Shown here piece by piece: positions 14,596 to 25,145 of a DNA stretch of 64,000 nt. Below the pieces are notes generated by a model, which searched no databases, was not told the DNA's origin, and saw only the letters and a program-made list of their open reading frames with translations. How positions within the stretch are numbered: the first letter of the stretch is position 1; every line of letters begins with the position of its first letter. A program made the translations under genes and the position numbers. The DNA comes from Coleophoma eucalyptorum (lineage: Eukaryota; Ascomycota; Leotiomycetes; Helotiales; Dermateaceae). The stretch is from NCBI GenBank assembly GCA_026120035.1, contig JALRME010000038.1:130907-194906 (forward strand), in the 5' to 3' direction.

Positions 14596-15822
14596 CTATG
14601 ATAGCATGTCCTTGAAGACTCCGCTGTTTGTCTGAAATTCTTCTTTTGTGTGGGAAATGTTCGCAGATGGCTTCTCGAAACCTGTGCGCCTCAATTGCTC
14701 AACAAGACCAGGCAAAATCTTGTCTGTCGGCATCTCCAGTCGAACACCATGCTCACCTCTCTGAGCTGGTGGCAGATTCTGGAAGAACAATTCCTCGCCT
14801 CTGACTCCGCCAAGGTTCAAGATCGCAATGGGCATGCCTCGATCTTTTGCCCTTCGAGCAAGTCTCCACGCCGAATAAGTGGCTAAGGAAGTGCCCATGA
14901 CCAGCAGCTTTCCCGAGCCATCAATGGCATTCTCTGCTGCTTCCTTCACCTTGCTAGCTATGCTCTCGCCAAACATGACAACTGCTGGCTTCAATATTCC
15001 AGCCGTGCTTGTCGACTTCCATGCTCCCTCGCCATCGACCTCAACCTTTGTCTGAGTTCCATCCGCAGCAATCGGTGGATTTGCAAGGCAATGAGGGCAT
15101 GCCGGGTATCTGAACGTTGAGTATGGCGCACCTGGAAGATCAACATCTCCATCAGGATTCGTCTTCATGCCCTTTGCCCGCCTCTTATTAGGGTCCTCGG
15201 TATCGAGTGCTCCAGAAGCAATTGCTTCAGCAAGAAATTCCGCCCAGGCAGGATTCAACCTCGCAAGAGCATCTTGAAATGCCTCACGGGGTAGGTCATT
15301 GTGACAAGTTACACACGTCAAAGCACGAAGGTAGCCGTGGAGTTCGAGTGTTGGAATCTCTGGATGTGCGACTGAATGGAAAGAGTCCACATTTTGGGTG
15401 ATTACACTGCGAACAATGCCAATCTCCCCAAGCTTCTTGATAGCATAATGAGCTGCATTAGGTTTTGCCTTATGTAGATTTGTCCATCCCAGAAAACTCC
15501 TTGCCCAGTACCTCTTTCTTGCCTCGTGGTTTGCAATAAATTCGTGATAGTAAATAGGTCGATATGTCTTGTTCACCCGATATGTACCATTGCTCCCCCG
15601 ATAATCCGCAAGTCCTGAAGCAACAGAAATACCAGCGCCGGATAGTACCACAGTGGACTGAGGATCTGCCGTCGACGAAAGTTCCAAGGCTCCAGAAAGC
15701 GGGGCCGTCAAGAAAGTTGACAGTGCCGCAATTGCTCCATGGATGGTGTTAGCATTACGTGGAAGGATGGTGGGTGCTGGGAGGGGCCCGGTATAGGGGA
15801 TGCGCATTAACGGTTTCTTCAT
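14596..15822 (-). CDS. Sir2-family NAD-dependent protein deacylase, SIRT4-like (class II)
   Basis: Intronless, 408 aa. Sirtuin motifs are all present: GAGIS (residues 62-66), ADYRG, TQNVDSFH (142-149), catalytic His162 in LELHGYL, the Zn-binding Cys pairs CVTC (170/173) and CPHC (242/245), and the GTSLATYSAWRL NAD-binding segment. The TQNVDSFH plus LELHG combination and basic N-terminus are like mitochondrial SIRT4-type sirtuins, which act as lipoamidase, deacylase or ADP-ribosyltransferase. Between the two Zn Cys pairs there is a large insertion (about 68 residues), as usual in fungal class II members. The gene is convergent with the DUF5321 gene, only about 50 bp apart. Confidence 0.93.
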   Translation of the reverse strand: MKKPLMRIPYTGPLPAPTILPRNANTIHGAIAALSTFLTAPLSGALELSSTADPQSTVVLSGAGISVASGLADYRGSNGTYRVNKTYRPIYYHEFIANHEARKRYWARSFLGWTNLHKAKPNAAHYAIKKLGEIGIVRSVITQNVDSFHSVAHPEIPTLELHGYLRALTCVTCHNDLPREAFQDALARLNPAWAEFLAEAIASGALDTEDPNKRRAKGMKTNPDGDVDLPGAPYSTFRYPACPHCLANPPIAADGTQTKVEVDGEGAWKSTSTAGILKPAVVMFGESIASKVKEAAENAIDGSGKLLVMGTSLATYSAWRLARRAKDRGMPIAILNLGGVRGEELFFQNLPPAQRGEHGVRLEMPTDKILPGLVEQLRRTGFEKPSANISHTKEEFQTNSGVFKDMLS

Positions 15823-16290
15823 CGAGAAAACAGAGGCATTGATTCGGCACCTGTTTGGAGGCTGAGCCTGCAGTACGAATATGGATTCCTCAGAGGGGTT
15901 GGTAAAGGGGTTCTGGAGATGAACCTTGAATTGGCAATGCGCGTCATTACATTCGTCTCCCTCCGATCAAGGATGTGGCTTAGTCAAGCCGTGTAAACCC
16001 CATTTAGTGATTGTGTGATCAGGAATTGGGGATCACCCCATCCACCAGACGAACAGCCAATAGTAGCCCATCCGGGCCGAGATCAAAAGAAAGCTTTTCC
16101 TCCTTGGCGGTACTGTAGATATGTGTCCATGAACGAACGGGTTCTGTCGTCGTCACTCGTTGCGTAAATCCCAAGAGTTCTTGAAACATATGCTCCGTTC
16201 GCTCACACGCGTCTTGGTGCTAGGTCTGACCGCTGAAGGTCGTCCTTTTAGGATTTGCCTTGCTTTTCCTTAGCCATACATATATCACTT
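15823..16290. promoter_or_regulatory. Divergent promoter region sirtuin / Mmt-type transporter
   Basis: 468 bp between two divergent ATGs. No gene; no specific site recognised. A frame continuous with the transporter begins at a TTG (16255), but the first ATG is at 16291. Confidence 0.4.
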
Positions 16291-17741
16291 ATGCCTTTCC
16301 GCTGTGGTTCTAAGGGCACTCGTTTAAGGCCTGCTGTCACCCTGGGGCTGAAGCCGAACTCGTCGTGCCTCCTTTTGACTCCTGCAAGGACACATAAAGC
16401 ATCTCAGTCCCGGGTTCTTCAGACTGCTGCCTTTGACTCTGCTCTTGTCAAGTCAGTTGCTCGAGGCTACATTCGATCCTTTCCCAGATTTCAATCCTTT
16501 ACGAATCGCTTCAACTACAAACACCGACCAAACATGGCTACCATTACACAGACGCAAACGCGAACTCACTCGCATCATCATCATCACCATGATAACACCT
16601 ATCTCACTTCGAAGAACAAGAACGACGCGGGTGTGCGGATAACGCGACTAGGTCTCTACTCGAATCTCGGCATGGCAATTGCGAAGGGGGTAGGCGGTTA
16701 TGCATTCAACTCGCAGAGCATGATTGCAGATGCATGGCACAGCTTGACTGATCTGGCGAGTGATATCTTAACCTTGGCAACTGTTTCGTGGAGCTTGAAG
16801 CCTCCAACTGCTATGTTTCCTACTGGATTTGGGAAAGTGGAGAGTTTGGGATCTTTGGGAGTTAGCAGTATGCTGTTATTTGGAGGATGTTTCATGTGTT
16901 TGAACAGTTGTGAGATTCTATACGCGCATTGGTTTTTGGATGCACATGCTGCTGCCGAGGCAGCGTTGCACGCCCATGGACATAGTCACGGCCACGGTCA
17001 TGGAGAGGTTACCCCAAGTTTGCACGCGGCATGGTTGGCAGCAGGAACTGTACTTTTGAAGGAGTATCTATACCAAGCGAGTAAGTACTTTGCCGCCGTT
17101 GTGATCCCAAGCTGACTTCAATAGCTATGAAAGTTGCCAAAGAACGGAAATCGTCTGTCCTAGCCTCGAATGCCCTTCATCACCGTATCGATTCTCTTAC
17201 TGGCATTGTTACTCTTTTCGCGATTTTAGGCGCCAACCTGATGCAGAATGCCGCATGGTTGGATCCCGTTGGTGGATTATTGATTTCATTATTGGTGATC
17301 AAGGGCGGATGGGGAAATACAGTCTCTGCGCTATATGAATTGGCTGACAAGGGAATCGATGATGAGGTCAAATCCTCAATTTCTCGGGCGGCGAAAAAGA
17401 GTCTCACGACTTTGTCAGAGGGCTCAGAGGTGGAACTGCGCGAGATTCAAGGTGTGAAATCAGGACAAAACTACTTGGTGGACTTGGAACTTGCAGTACC
17501 AAGTGCGTGGACGGTTGAGGATGTCAGAGAGGTTGAGGAGAATATCCGAGAATCTGTTGGTGGAAATGTCAGAGGTGTTCGCAGAGTCAAGGTTCGCTTT
17601 GTACCAAAGACCGAGACCACAAAGCTCTTCGATGAGTTCATCAGTGGAGATGTAAGCCCACCTCCAGAGGAACACGACCATGACCATGACCATGATCATG
17701 GGCACACAAATGGACACGGGAATGGCAAGAAACTTCAATAG
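16291..17741 (+). CDS. Mitochondrial cation diffusion facilitator (Mmt1/2-type metal transporter)
   Basis: Two exons, 16291-17080 and 17125-17741 (intron 17081-17124), 468 aa. The first 70-80 residues are basic and hydroxylated, like a mitochondrial presequence. Then comes a His-rich run (six His in a row) and the CDF core with membrane segments and the two metal-site motifs ADAWHSLTDLASD and ALHHRIDSLTG (HxxxD in both). Further His-rich stretches lie in the lumenal loop (HGHSHGHGHG) and at the C-terminus (alternating HDHD). Yeast Mmt1/Mmt2 move iron across the mitochondrial membrane. The metal here could also be Zn or Mn, since His-rich loops do not decide specificity. Confidence 0.93.
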
Positions 17742-18751
17742 ATACTGTGCATTAGCTGGCGTTTGGGGGAAGGTTTTGGAAAGCCGGGGCTTGAACTGTA
17801 TACCACAATAGAATCTGAGCGTTTTCCGTCTTGTGACAAGACAGCAAGGCACAAAACAAACATTTAGCACCCCTATGATCAATTCTCAATAAAGTGAGCA
17901 CACGATTGGATCATCAAAACATTGTCTTACTGAGTTATTGAAACAGTTCTGTAAGTCTATTGATTTTCGGTACATGGAAGGAGGTTCGCCGAGGTCGGCA
18001 TAGCCGCAAGGGGACTGATTAGCCAAACATGGCTTAGCGTAAATTCCGCTCAGAACCCAACCACCCACACTTAGCATTTGTGATGATAACTTACCCCGCT
18101 GTTGTACAATGATAACTCAAGTCAACTCTACGATGCTGCTTATAGTTGACCTTGAAGACGCATTATTGCGAGCAAGAGCGAATCGGTGTGATCCCGAGCC
18201 TGGGCCTCAACTATCATGGAGTTATGCTGAAGGAAGAAATGATGCAAACAGGTAAGTGGGTAAGTGGGTAAGTAGATTGGCATCGAGCACGAAGGGTTGA
18301 ATAGCATGAAATCCCTCTTGGAGAGAAGCAAGGAAAGAAGTCGAGAAGGAAATTCTCCCTTGAAACTATTGATGACGTACCTTTGCAACCAGCCTTCCGG
18401 ATTGTTGTCAAGACTTCAAGCAGGTATGGCTTCCTAATGGTTGTTAATATTCTGTCCTCAACTGTTCGGATTTCGCGGACAACTTTATGGAAATCGTTAC
18501 ACTGTCTAATTTCCCATTTCCAGATAAGCGAACGACATAGACACAGAATCAATATCTGTGCTACTACCACTACACAAACAGGAGCTCATAAAAATGAGGT
18601 TGGCATACACATTTGGACCTTCAAAACGTGCGGAAGGGTTTGTGAACTCAGTTGTGGGTGGGTGTGGGGTGGGCGAACACGTTCATATCAGGTGATAAGT
18701 CATGTGTTTTGCAGACCCCATGTATATATCCCCAGTTTGTTAAACTTATCT
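17742..18751. other. Intergenic region upstream of U6
   Basis: No protein gene seen. It includes the 3' flank of the transporter gene, a tandem 8-nt repeat (GGTAAGTG, three copies with the last imperfect, 18251-18274), and at its end the TATA element of the U6 gene. Confidence 0.4.
18722..18730 (+). promoter_or_regulatory. TATA element of the U6 gene
   Basis: GTATATATC ends about 22 nt before the proposed U6 5' end, and its TATATA core starts about 29 nt before it. That is the usual place of the TATA element that directs RNA polymerase III on U6 genes. Confidence 0.6.
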
Positions 18752-18907
18752 TGTCCTACGGGACATTTGGTCAAATTATAACGATACGTAAGTAATACCC
18801 TGCACAACCCTTCTAAGAAAATCATTCTAACATATACACAGAGAGAAGATTAGCATGGCCCCTGCACTAAGGATGACACGCACAATCAAAGTGAGCATAA
18901 CAATTTT
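18752..18907 (+). ncRNA. U6 spliceosomal snRNA with an internal spliceosomal intron
   Basis: Exon 1 is about 18752-18787 and exon 2 is 18842 to about 18907, mature length about 100 nt. Exon 1 forms a 5' stem-loop (GTCC-TACG-GGAC, 18753-18764), then TTTGGTCAAATT, then AACGATAC. Exon 2 carries AGAGAAGATTAGCATGG, CCCCTGCACTAAGGATGACACGC and ends at a T tract (18902-18907), the Pol III terminator. The split is a GT-AG intron, 18788-18841 (54 nt), with donor GTAAGT and branch sequence CTAAC at 18827-18831. Removing it restores ACGATAC-AGAGAAG, so the catalytic ACAGAGA box is interrupted after its AC. U6 catalyses splicing with U2. The exact 5' end is inferred from the stem-loop. Confidence 0.95.
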
Positions 18908-20476
18908 TTGTAAAATTTTTAGCTATGATCTTGTAGCTTCAGAATACTTTTTGCAACTTTGGTTGTCTTCCGAGGATCATTTCTAGGAAGCGAACGCGGC
19001 GGGCGAGGTAGATTAAGGCCTTGGTGCCTTGCTCGGAAGCTCAGAAGCTAGCTGAAATCATAAGCGAGGTTAGGTGGACCTCCTCCGCTTAAATACATGG
19101 TGAAGGCTAGCACGAGTGTGTTTGAACCAATTCCTAATAAAGCTGCCTTGGTCAAGTCGAAAAGTTGCTTTCGTTGATACCGTTACTTTCTGAACCATAT
19201 ATGCTAAGTCCCTAGGCATTTTGTTGTTTTACTTCGGAGACTTTTTTTTGTAAGGTTTTGAACATGCTGCCTACCTGCCTGCGGGGTTCAGACGGTTCTA
19301 TAACGTATCGACAGAACAATACCAAAAGCTTTGTCTTCAGCTCTCTAGCTATATTTAATAACCAGAAATTGAAGCTCCTATATAGGATATATATAGTAAG
19401 AATAACTAAAAGGCTTTCTAGTAACAATAGAAGAAGCGGAACAACTTTTAGACTAAACAGTAGCTTAACAAGTGAGTCGACACATACACGTGCCCTAGTT
19501 TCCTTTGGGTCAATAATAACTCGAAACAAGATAACGTTGTTGTTTATTTTGCAAGTCAAATGGCCATGTGATAGGCTTGGTTTGCACTCCGGGCACATGT
19601 CAAGTACCTAAATCAGGACTCTTACCAGAGAGCGAGAATATGCCGTATGAAGAAGAGTATGGCATGCAAAGACAGCTATGCGTTTAAAGAGACGTTCGTT
19701 GAGGAGGTGTGTGTATAAAGAATCTTGCTTGTTACAATAATACCTTCCGTATTCAAACCGCTTTAAATTATTCGATTGAGCCATCAGTTCGTAAGATAGA
19801 TATTACATGTGGAGGAACAGTCTTTGAGCAGCCAAAAATCAATCACCTGACATATTTTGTTTGCTCGCTTGACTTATTTTATGTGTCGTACGTTTGCTTA
19901 TTGTTTTACCCTCTGCCTCTGAAAGCTTACACTGTATCACATCCTCTAACGGGTTATCTTAAGTATATATAGCACTTTCTATATCGACGCCTTCTTCTTT
20001 AATCTTTATACTACACACCCTACCTTGATCCAACTAACGGGTTCGAGAACGGCCCCAAGAACCTCACGTTGACATTGAATCAATTCTTATAGCACCCTAA
20101 ATTTTGTGCAAATGTCGTACTAAGCAAAAATGAGTACTTCCATATTCAATTTTAGCTAGATCTAACTAGTTCGGTTTGTGACTGTAGCCTATTCTCTTAG
20201 AACTTAGAACCAAACAGGTTCCTAACACATCAAATGGTAGGCTACAGCCTTTATCCAGAGATATAAATTCTGCAAACTGAACCTCGATTTTAGAGTACAT
20301 AGACCCCTTCCCATTCTAAATGAACTAGGCTCTCTAATCCTCAACCTTTAGGCTCTACAATAACAATCCAAGGTTCAATAAATGGAATATAATTTTTCTT
20401 ATATAGCAAAGAATTCATCCACCAGATACTTTGAAGCACGTTGAATTATGTGAAATTTCATTCTAAGGACCAAGAT
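18908..20476. other. AT-rich gene-free stretch between U6 and the hydantoinase gene
   Basis: No gene supported. From about 19250 to 20460 the sequence is distinctly AT-rich, and its ORFs are short or low-complexity. A B-box-like sequence (GTTTGAACC, 19120-19128) lies about 210 nt beyond the U6 terminator. The AT-rich part could be a decayed repeat, but I recognise no transposon domain. Confidence 0.4.
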
Positions 20477-22319
20477 TTACCGCCAATAATCTCGCTCACC
20501 TGGCAACATGCCCGTTGCATCAGATCCCATCCTGCCGATGACAACCTTTCCTTTTCCTCTCTTCAAGAATTTGCCATCTAACATGTCACCAATAATACCA
20601 CCGTCATCTCTATCCCAGATCTTCTTGCCTCTCAGATATGTCCATCTTGGCCAGTTCTTGACCTTCATAGACTCAAACGGGGTATAGTCGACGCCGTGGT
20701 GCAGCATCTTTTGAGAGATCTCAACACCTCCAACAAGATCACTCTCCGGATACCAGATAACGAGATCAGCATCATAGCCAGGAGCAATACTACCCTTAAC
20801 ACCATCCAATCCGTATAGTTTTGCAGGATCCGTACTTGTGAGCTGCACGAATCTTGGAAGGGACAGTTTAGCATCCTTCTCCGGACCAGCATTACTGAAC
20901 AACAGTGGTAGTCGAGTCTCAACACCAGGGAGTCCATTAGGAATATCCCGGTAACGCATCACACCGTTCACGAGACCCTTCTTCTTACCTCCCGTATGGT
21001 CGTAGGTACTTGGAGCATGGTCTGAAGAGAAGGTCGTGAAAGTCCCGTTGGCAATACCAGTCCACATCGCTTCCAAATCCTTAGGATCGTGGCGCAGAGG
21101 TGGGGAACAAACACATTTAGCTCCTGAAAACGAATCCTCACCACTACCTCTTAAGCGCTCGCTGAGCAGGAAGAGGTATTGAGGGCATGTCTCGGCGTGG
21201 ATTGGGAGCATGCGAGTCTGTGCTTTGCGGACGTGCTTCATTGCGATTTCAGATGACATGTGCACGATCAGAATCGGGGTGTCTGTCAGCTCGGCCAGAC
21301 TGATTATTCGGTAAGTTGCTTCATTCTCTGCAATTTGTGGGCGTGAGATAGCATGGAAGTATGGTGATGAGTGGCCATTTGACTCCAGTCTGTCGGTGAT
21401 AAGAGAGATGATATCGCTGTTCTCGGCATGGACCATAGTTGTAAAGCCCAAAGCACGGCTAGCCATTAATACATCTAAAACCTGTCCATCCCCCAGTTTC
21501 ATAGGCTCATAGGTCATGTACAGCTTTACAGACGTGATTCCGTCATTCATGATCTGAGGCATCTCCTTAGCCATAATTGAGGGAGTTGGATTCGTCAGAA
21601 TCAAGTGAAACCCATAATCACAATATGACAGGTCTTTAGCTCGTGTATGATATTCTTCAATACAGGGCAGAATACTCTCTTCTGTTCGTAGTTGCGAAGC
21701 AAAAGCTATCACAGTAGTTGTTCCACCTGCGATGGCACTTCTACTACCGGTAGTGAAGTCATCCTATCAATGAGGTTAGTAGATGTGTGACCAGTGGTTA
21801 AATAACGGAACTTACACCGGTGGGACTGTTATCTTGTGCAAAATGCACGTGTGTGTCCACTCCTCCGGGGGTAATGTAAGCTCCTTTTGCATCGATAATC
21901 TCGGTGTCATCATCTCGAGGCAAGGAGGTCCCGAGACACGAGATCTTGCCATCTTTGATACCAATCTCGATTCCTAAGGAGAGGACTTCTGTTGCCGTAA
22001 CCTAATAAGGAGATTAGAAATTGGTTTGGATGATTCATGGAAGCAAGATATTAGAATTGAAGTATCATTTGAAATTCACGTGCTCTGAAAAAAAAAAAAG
22101 GTAGACGTGTGTATCGTATGATAGCAATAATGCATGTACTAACAAGTTTCGTGGGCTTGTTGAGTGATATTTATCTCAACCGAACGAGCTCGAAGACTTG
22201 GTCAAACTTTGGTAGTGCGATAGCACTACTAGTGTTGAAATGCTCTAATAGATATGTAGACCAGCAAAAGATATCAAACTTACAATAATGCCATTGGTGA
22301 CTATAGAATCAAACCCCAT
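20477..22319 (-). CDS. Hydantoinase / dihydropyrimidinase (cyclic amidohydrolase)
   Basis: Three exons: 22319-22284, 22001-21816 and 21763-20477, introns 22002-22283 (282 nt, unusually long here) and 21764-21815; 502 aa, the family's usual length. It opens the ring of dihydropyrimidines or 5-substituted hydantoins to give N-carbamoyl-amino acids. Binuclear-Zn ligands are all present: H63 and H65 (DTHVHF), carboxylated K154 (SVKLYM), H186 (VHAEN), H242 (IVHMSS) and D322 (SSDHAP). The 12-codon first exon starts in an ACCATGG context. Substrate choice cannot be read from sequence alone, but the gene is divergent from an N-carbamoyl-D-amino-acid hydrolase and one gene away from a hydantoin racemase, which favours hydantoins. 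A pyrimidine-degrading dihydropyrimidinase is the alternative. Confidence 0.92.
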
Positions 22320-22952
22320 GGTGATTGTGCCTACCGGCAAGACTTTTTCGATCAATTGCTTGCCGGGATAGATGTTTGAAGATAGAGCGACGATAAGGAA
22401 GAAAGAGAAAGTCAGTCGGAAGAAGATATGGTGAGAGAAGCAGGATGGACAAGTACAAAGATGTACGCATGTACAATCAACGAGATGTTAGAGAACGTAC
22501 ACCACTTTGTTCTTGTCACTTAACATCCCCACAAGAGCAATAGCAAATGACCAGAAGTAAAGCAGACTACTGCTCTTGCGCGACGGCCAAGCAGGGATCT
22601 CGCCTCTGCTCGCCTAAATGCATGGCGATAAGGTTGTCCCCCTATCTCCAATCTTCAAGGTGGGGTTGAATGAGCATTGGAGGGGTAAGAAGATTGACAA
22701 TGGAATATTCATATGATAATTCCTCAAGGCCTTCGAAGGGCAACAGTGAGCCCGTCGCCGTGTGAAACTTGCCGAGCCGTGACTTGTGAAAAAAAGTGGT
22801 GTTTGGGAATATGTAACTGCATACAAGAATGGGGCCAGCTCAGGAAAAGAATATCTCCGGTGTACTTCAAATCTATTTTTCTACCCTTCTTTTTGTTCAC
22901 AATTTACATCTGCATTGCGATAGTTTCCTCAAGCTGTAAAATATCTACAATC
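22320..22952. promoter_or_regulatory. Divergent hydantoinase / carbamoylase promoter with GATA-factor sites
   Basis: 633 bp between the two ATGs. HGATAR sites (AreA/Nit2-type nitrogen regulators) occur at 22380-22385, 22391-22396, 22626-22631, 22642-22647 (reverse), 22714-22719 and 22918-22923. Chance would give about two in this length. Their presence fits nitrogen-catabolite control of both genes; this is inference from motif matches. Confidence 0.5.
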
Positions 22953-24065
22953 ATGTCTCGAACTTTAAAGATCGCTGCTGCCCAGATGGGGCCCATCCAT
23001 CTCACAAGCAAAAGAGAAGACACGATCCAGCGAATGCTCACCCTCCTAAGATCTGCATCTAAGCTCGGTGCTCAACTGGTTCTCTTCCCCGAGACGGCGC
23101 TTACTACATTTTTCCCTCGTCACCTCATCACCTCCCCAGAAGAATTAGAGAGTTACTTCGATAGTGCGAGCACCATCACCAGTGCACCAAACACCAAGCC
23201 CCTCTTTGATGAGGCTCAAAATCTCGGAATCGACATTTCAGTTGGTTTCGCAGAGAGAGACACAGATGGACAAGGATATAATACCTGTGTATACTACTCC
23301 GCCAAAGAAGCGAAGGTGATTGCGAAATACCGAAAGGTTCACCTCCCCGGAACCAAAGAGCCATTCGAAAACCCCGATGCTGTCAACCAGCTCGAGAAGC
23401 GCTACTTTACGCCTGGTAACCTCGGTTTCCAGGCCTTCCGTGCGCCTGATTTGGTTCCTGGAGCAGCGAAGAAAGGTGCTGAAGTCAAGGCTGGAACTGG
23501 CGATCCAATTTTGGGTATGATGATCTGCAACGATCGACGATGGGCCGAGGGATGGAGATGCTACGGTCTGCAAGGCGTAGAGATCGTGCTGTGCGGCTAC
23601 AACACTGCTGGATTTGCGCCAGATTTGTGGGGAACCAGAAAACCTATGACTCCTGAGGAGGCCGAGATCGATGCTGTGTTCCATCACAAGCTGGTCATGC
23701 AAGGTAACTCGTACATGAACTCTTGCTTCTCCGTCAGCGCAGCGAAGGCAGGAATGGAGGATGGGAAGTATGATCTTATTGGGGGTAGTTGTATTACTAG
23801 TCCTGAAGGACATGTACTTGCCGAGGCGAAGACCAAGGACGATGAGATTGTTTTCGCAGAGATCGATCTCGAGGATTGCAGACAGGGGAAAGAAAAGGTA
23901 TGTCATAGTGTCCATGTCTACGCACTGGATCAATTGTAGCCATGCGATGTAGAGTGAAATGCTAACTCCTTTATTTAGACATTCGACTTTGTTAGACATC
24001 GAAGAATCGACCAATACGGGCCTATTACTACACAAACAGGTGTTGTTGAGCCAGAATATCTATAA
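22953..24065 (+). CDS. N-carbamoyl-D-amino-acid hydrolase (nitrilase superfamily)
   Basis: Two exons, 22953-23897 and 23979-24065 (intron 23898-23978), 343 aa. It hydrolyses N-carbamoyl-D-amino acids to D-amino acid, CO2 and ammonia. The Glu-Lys-Cys triad is E47 (LFPETALTTFFPR), K128 (KYRKVHLPG) and C192 (MMICNDRRW). Segments such as ALTTFFPR, LEKRYFTPGNLGF, ICNDRRW and GYNT are those of the bacterial D-carbamoylases (Agrobacterium type) rather than of beta-ureidopropionase. The Lys-Cys spacing is 64, about 20 residues longer than the bacterial enzymes, owing to an insert around residues 165-185 (PGAAKKGAEVKAGTG). The second exon adds the conserved TFDFVRHRR-type tail. It lies in the hydantoin cluster. 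Confidence 0.93.
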
Positions 24066-24356
24066 GTCAAGCGAAGCGAGGCGAGTAATCAGTTAGGGAA
24101 AGCTACAAGATCATGTATACCAAACAAAAACATATCAGAAACTGAATTCAGTTTGACATTAAGCTTTAAATTATAAGCTGGAAATGAATTATCTATGAAA
24201 ACAAATGCAAGAATTGATCAATTTAAGGAACAGACATTTGACGAACGTCACTACCAAGTCTTCCCTTCAACAAATGAAGCAGTTAATAAAATTGGGATTT
24301 TATTCCTCCAAAACGTTCATTGAAGCTACTAGTCTTATATAAAAAGAAATATATCA

Positions 24357-25145
24357 TTACAACCACTCCTGCCCTCTGGCATCTCGGCCAGCCTTGGAAC
24401 TTTTATAAATTCCTCCCTTCGCGGTAACATGGCCTTCCCTGACCAGAGCAATCAAGAGCTGCACGCCAACACCAACTCCGTCGATAACCTGTGCTGTAGC
24501 ATTCTTTGCATCTACTGCCTCCTCGCACTTAATCTTCATCTCTGTCATACCTGCACAGCCCAGAGCGATGCAATCCGCACCCTTCTGCTCGACCAAGCGC
24601 TTTGCTGCATCACCCATAAGTCCTAACACATGCTCCTTGGGCAGCGATTCAAGTTCCAAAACCCCAAGACCGGTGACTTCGCACCCGGACGAGAAGCCTT
24701 CGAAGCCATAGTAGCGAATTGCATCTTCGTGCATGATCTTACTTCGTCCCCCAGTTGCTACAACGCCTAATCGCCCTCCTAACATCCTGGCCGAGTACAA
24801 TGCTGCTTCCATAATACCAATTACAGGGCCCGACAACTCTTCTCGGAGAGCATTGATAAGAGGATGCGCACTAAAACATGCCACGAGGAAGGCGTCGTAT
24901 TTTGATGCTATTGGCACCACGGCTCTGATAGCTGCAGCTGCTGAAAGCACGCCATCTAAGTGACCTTCAATCGCCGATGGTGTAGGATGAGGGCTTGTGA
25001 AGCCTGTTACTGTGCAATGTGGTGGAAGGGTGCTTTCCAAAGATCGGAGGCAGGCATTCGTCATTGAGGAAGTGCCATTGGGATTGATGAGGAGGATGTT
25101 GATGGCTCTAGTAGAGGATCCCGTCACGGATGGGAGGTCGGCCAT
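24357..25145 (-). CDS. Hydantoin racemase (Asp/Glu/hydantoin racemase family)
   Basis: Intronless, 262 aa from the ATG at 25145 (the frame is open upstream only to a TTG). It belongs to the cofactor-independent two-cysteine racemases, related to bacterial hydantoin racemases and yeast Dcg1. The N-terminus has the NILLINPNGTSSMT signature. The catalytic cysteine pair is C90 (VACFSAHPL) and C197 (ALGCAGM). Glycine-rich GGRLGVVATGGR sits between them. Known bacterial members interconvert D- and L-5-substituted hydantoins so that a stereoselective hydantoinase can use all the substrate. It is convergent with the carbamoylase (291 bp apart) and divergent from the Zn2Cys6 regulator. An allantoin- or aspartate-related racemase activity is the alternative. 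Confidence 0.88.
   Translation of the reverse strand: MADLPSVTGSSTRAINILLINPNGTSSMTNACLRSLESTLPPHCTVTGFTSPHPTPSAIEGHLDGVLSAAAAIRAVVPIASKYDAFLVACFSAHPLINALREELSGPVIGIMEAALYSARMLGGRLGVVATGGRSKIMHEDAIRYYGFEGFSSGCEVTGLGVLELESLPKEHVLGLMGDAAKRLVEQKGADCIALGCAGMTEMKIKCEEAVDAKNATAQVIDGVGVGVQLLIALVREGHVTAKGGIYKSSKAGRDARGQEWL

Noticed and set aside
19212..19598. Leucine-rich minus-strand ORF considered as a transposon remnant
   Set aside because: No integrase, reverse transcriptase or transposase motif can be recognised; the hydrophobic run follows from AT-rich sequence.
22713..22952. N-terminal extension of the carbamoylase upstream of 22953
   Set aside because: The longer frame starts at a non-ATG codon, and the sequence before MSRTLKIAAAQ does not resemble the family; 22953 is the proper start.
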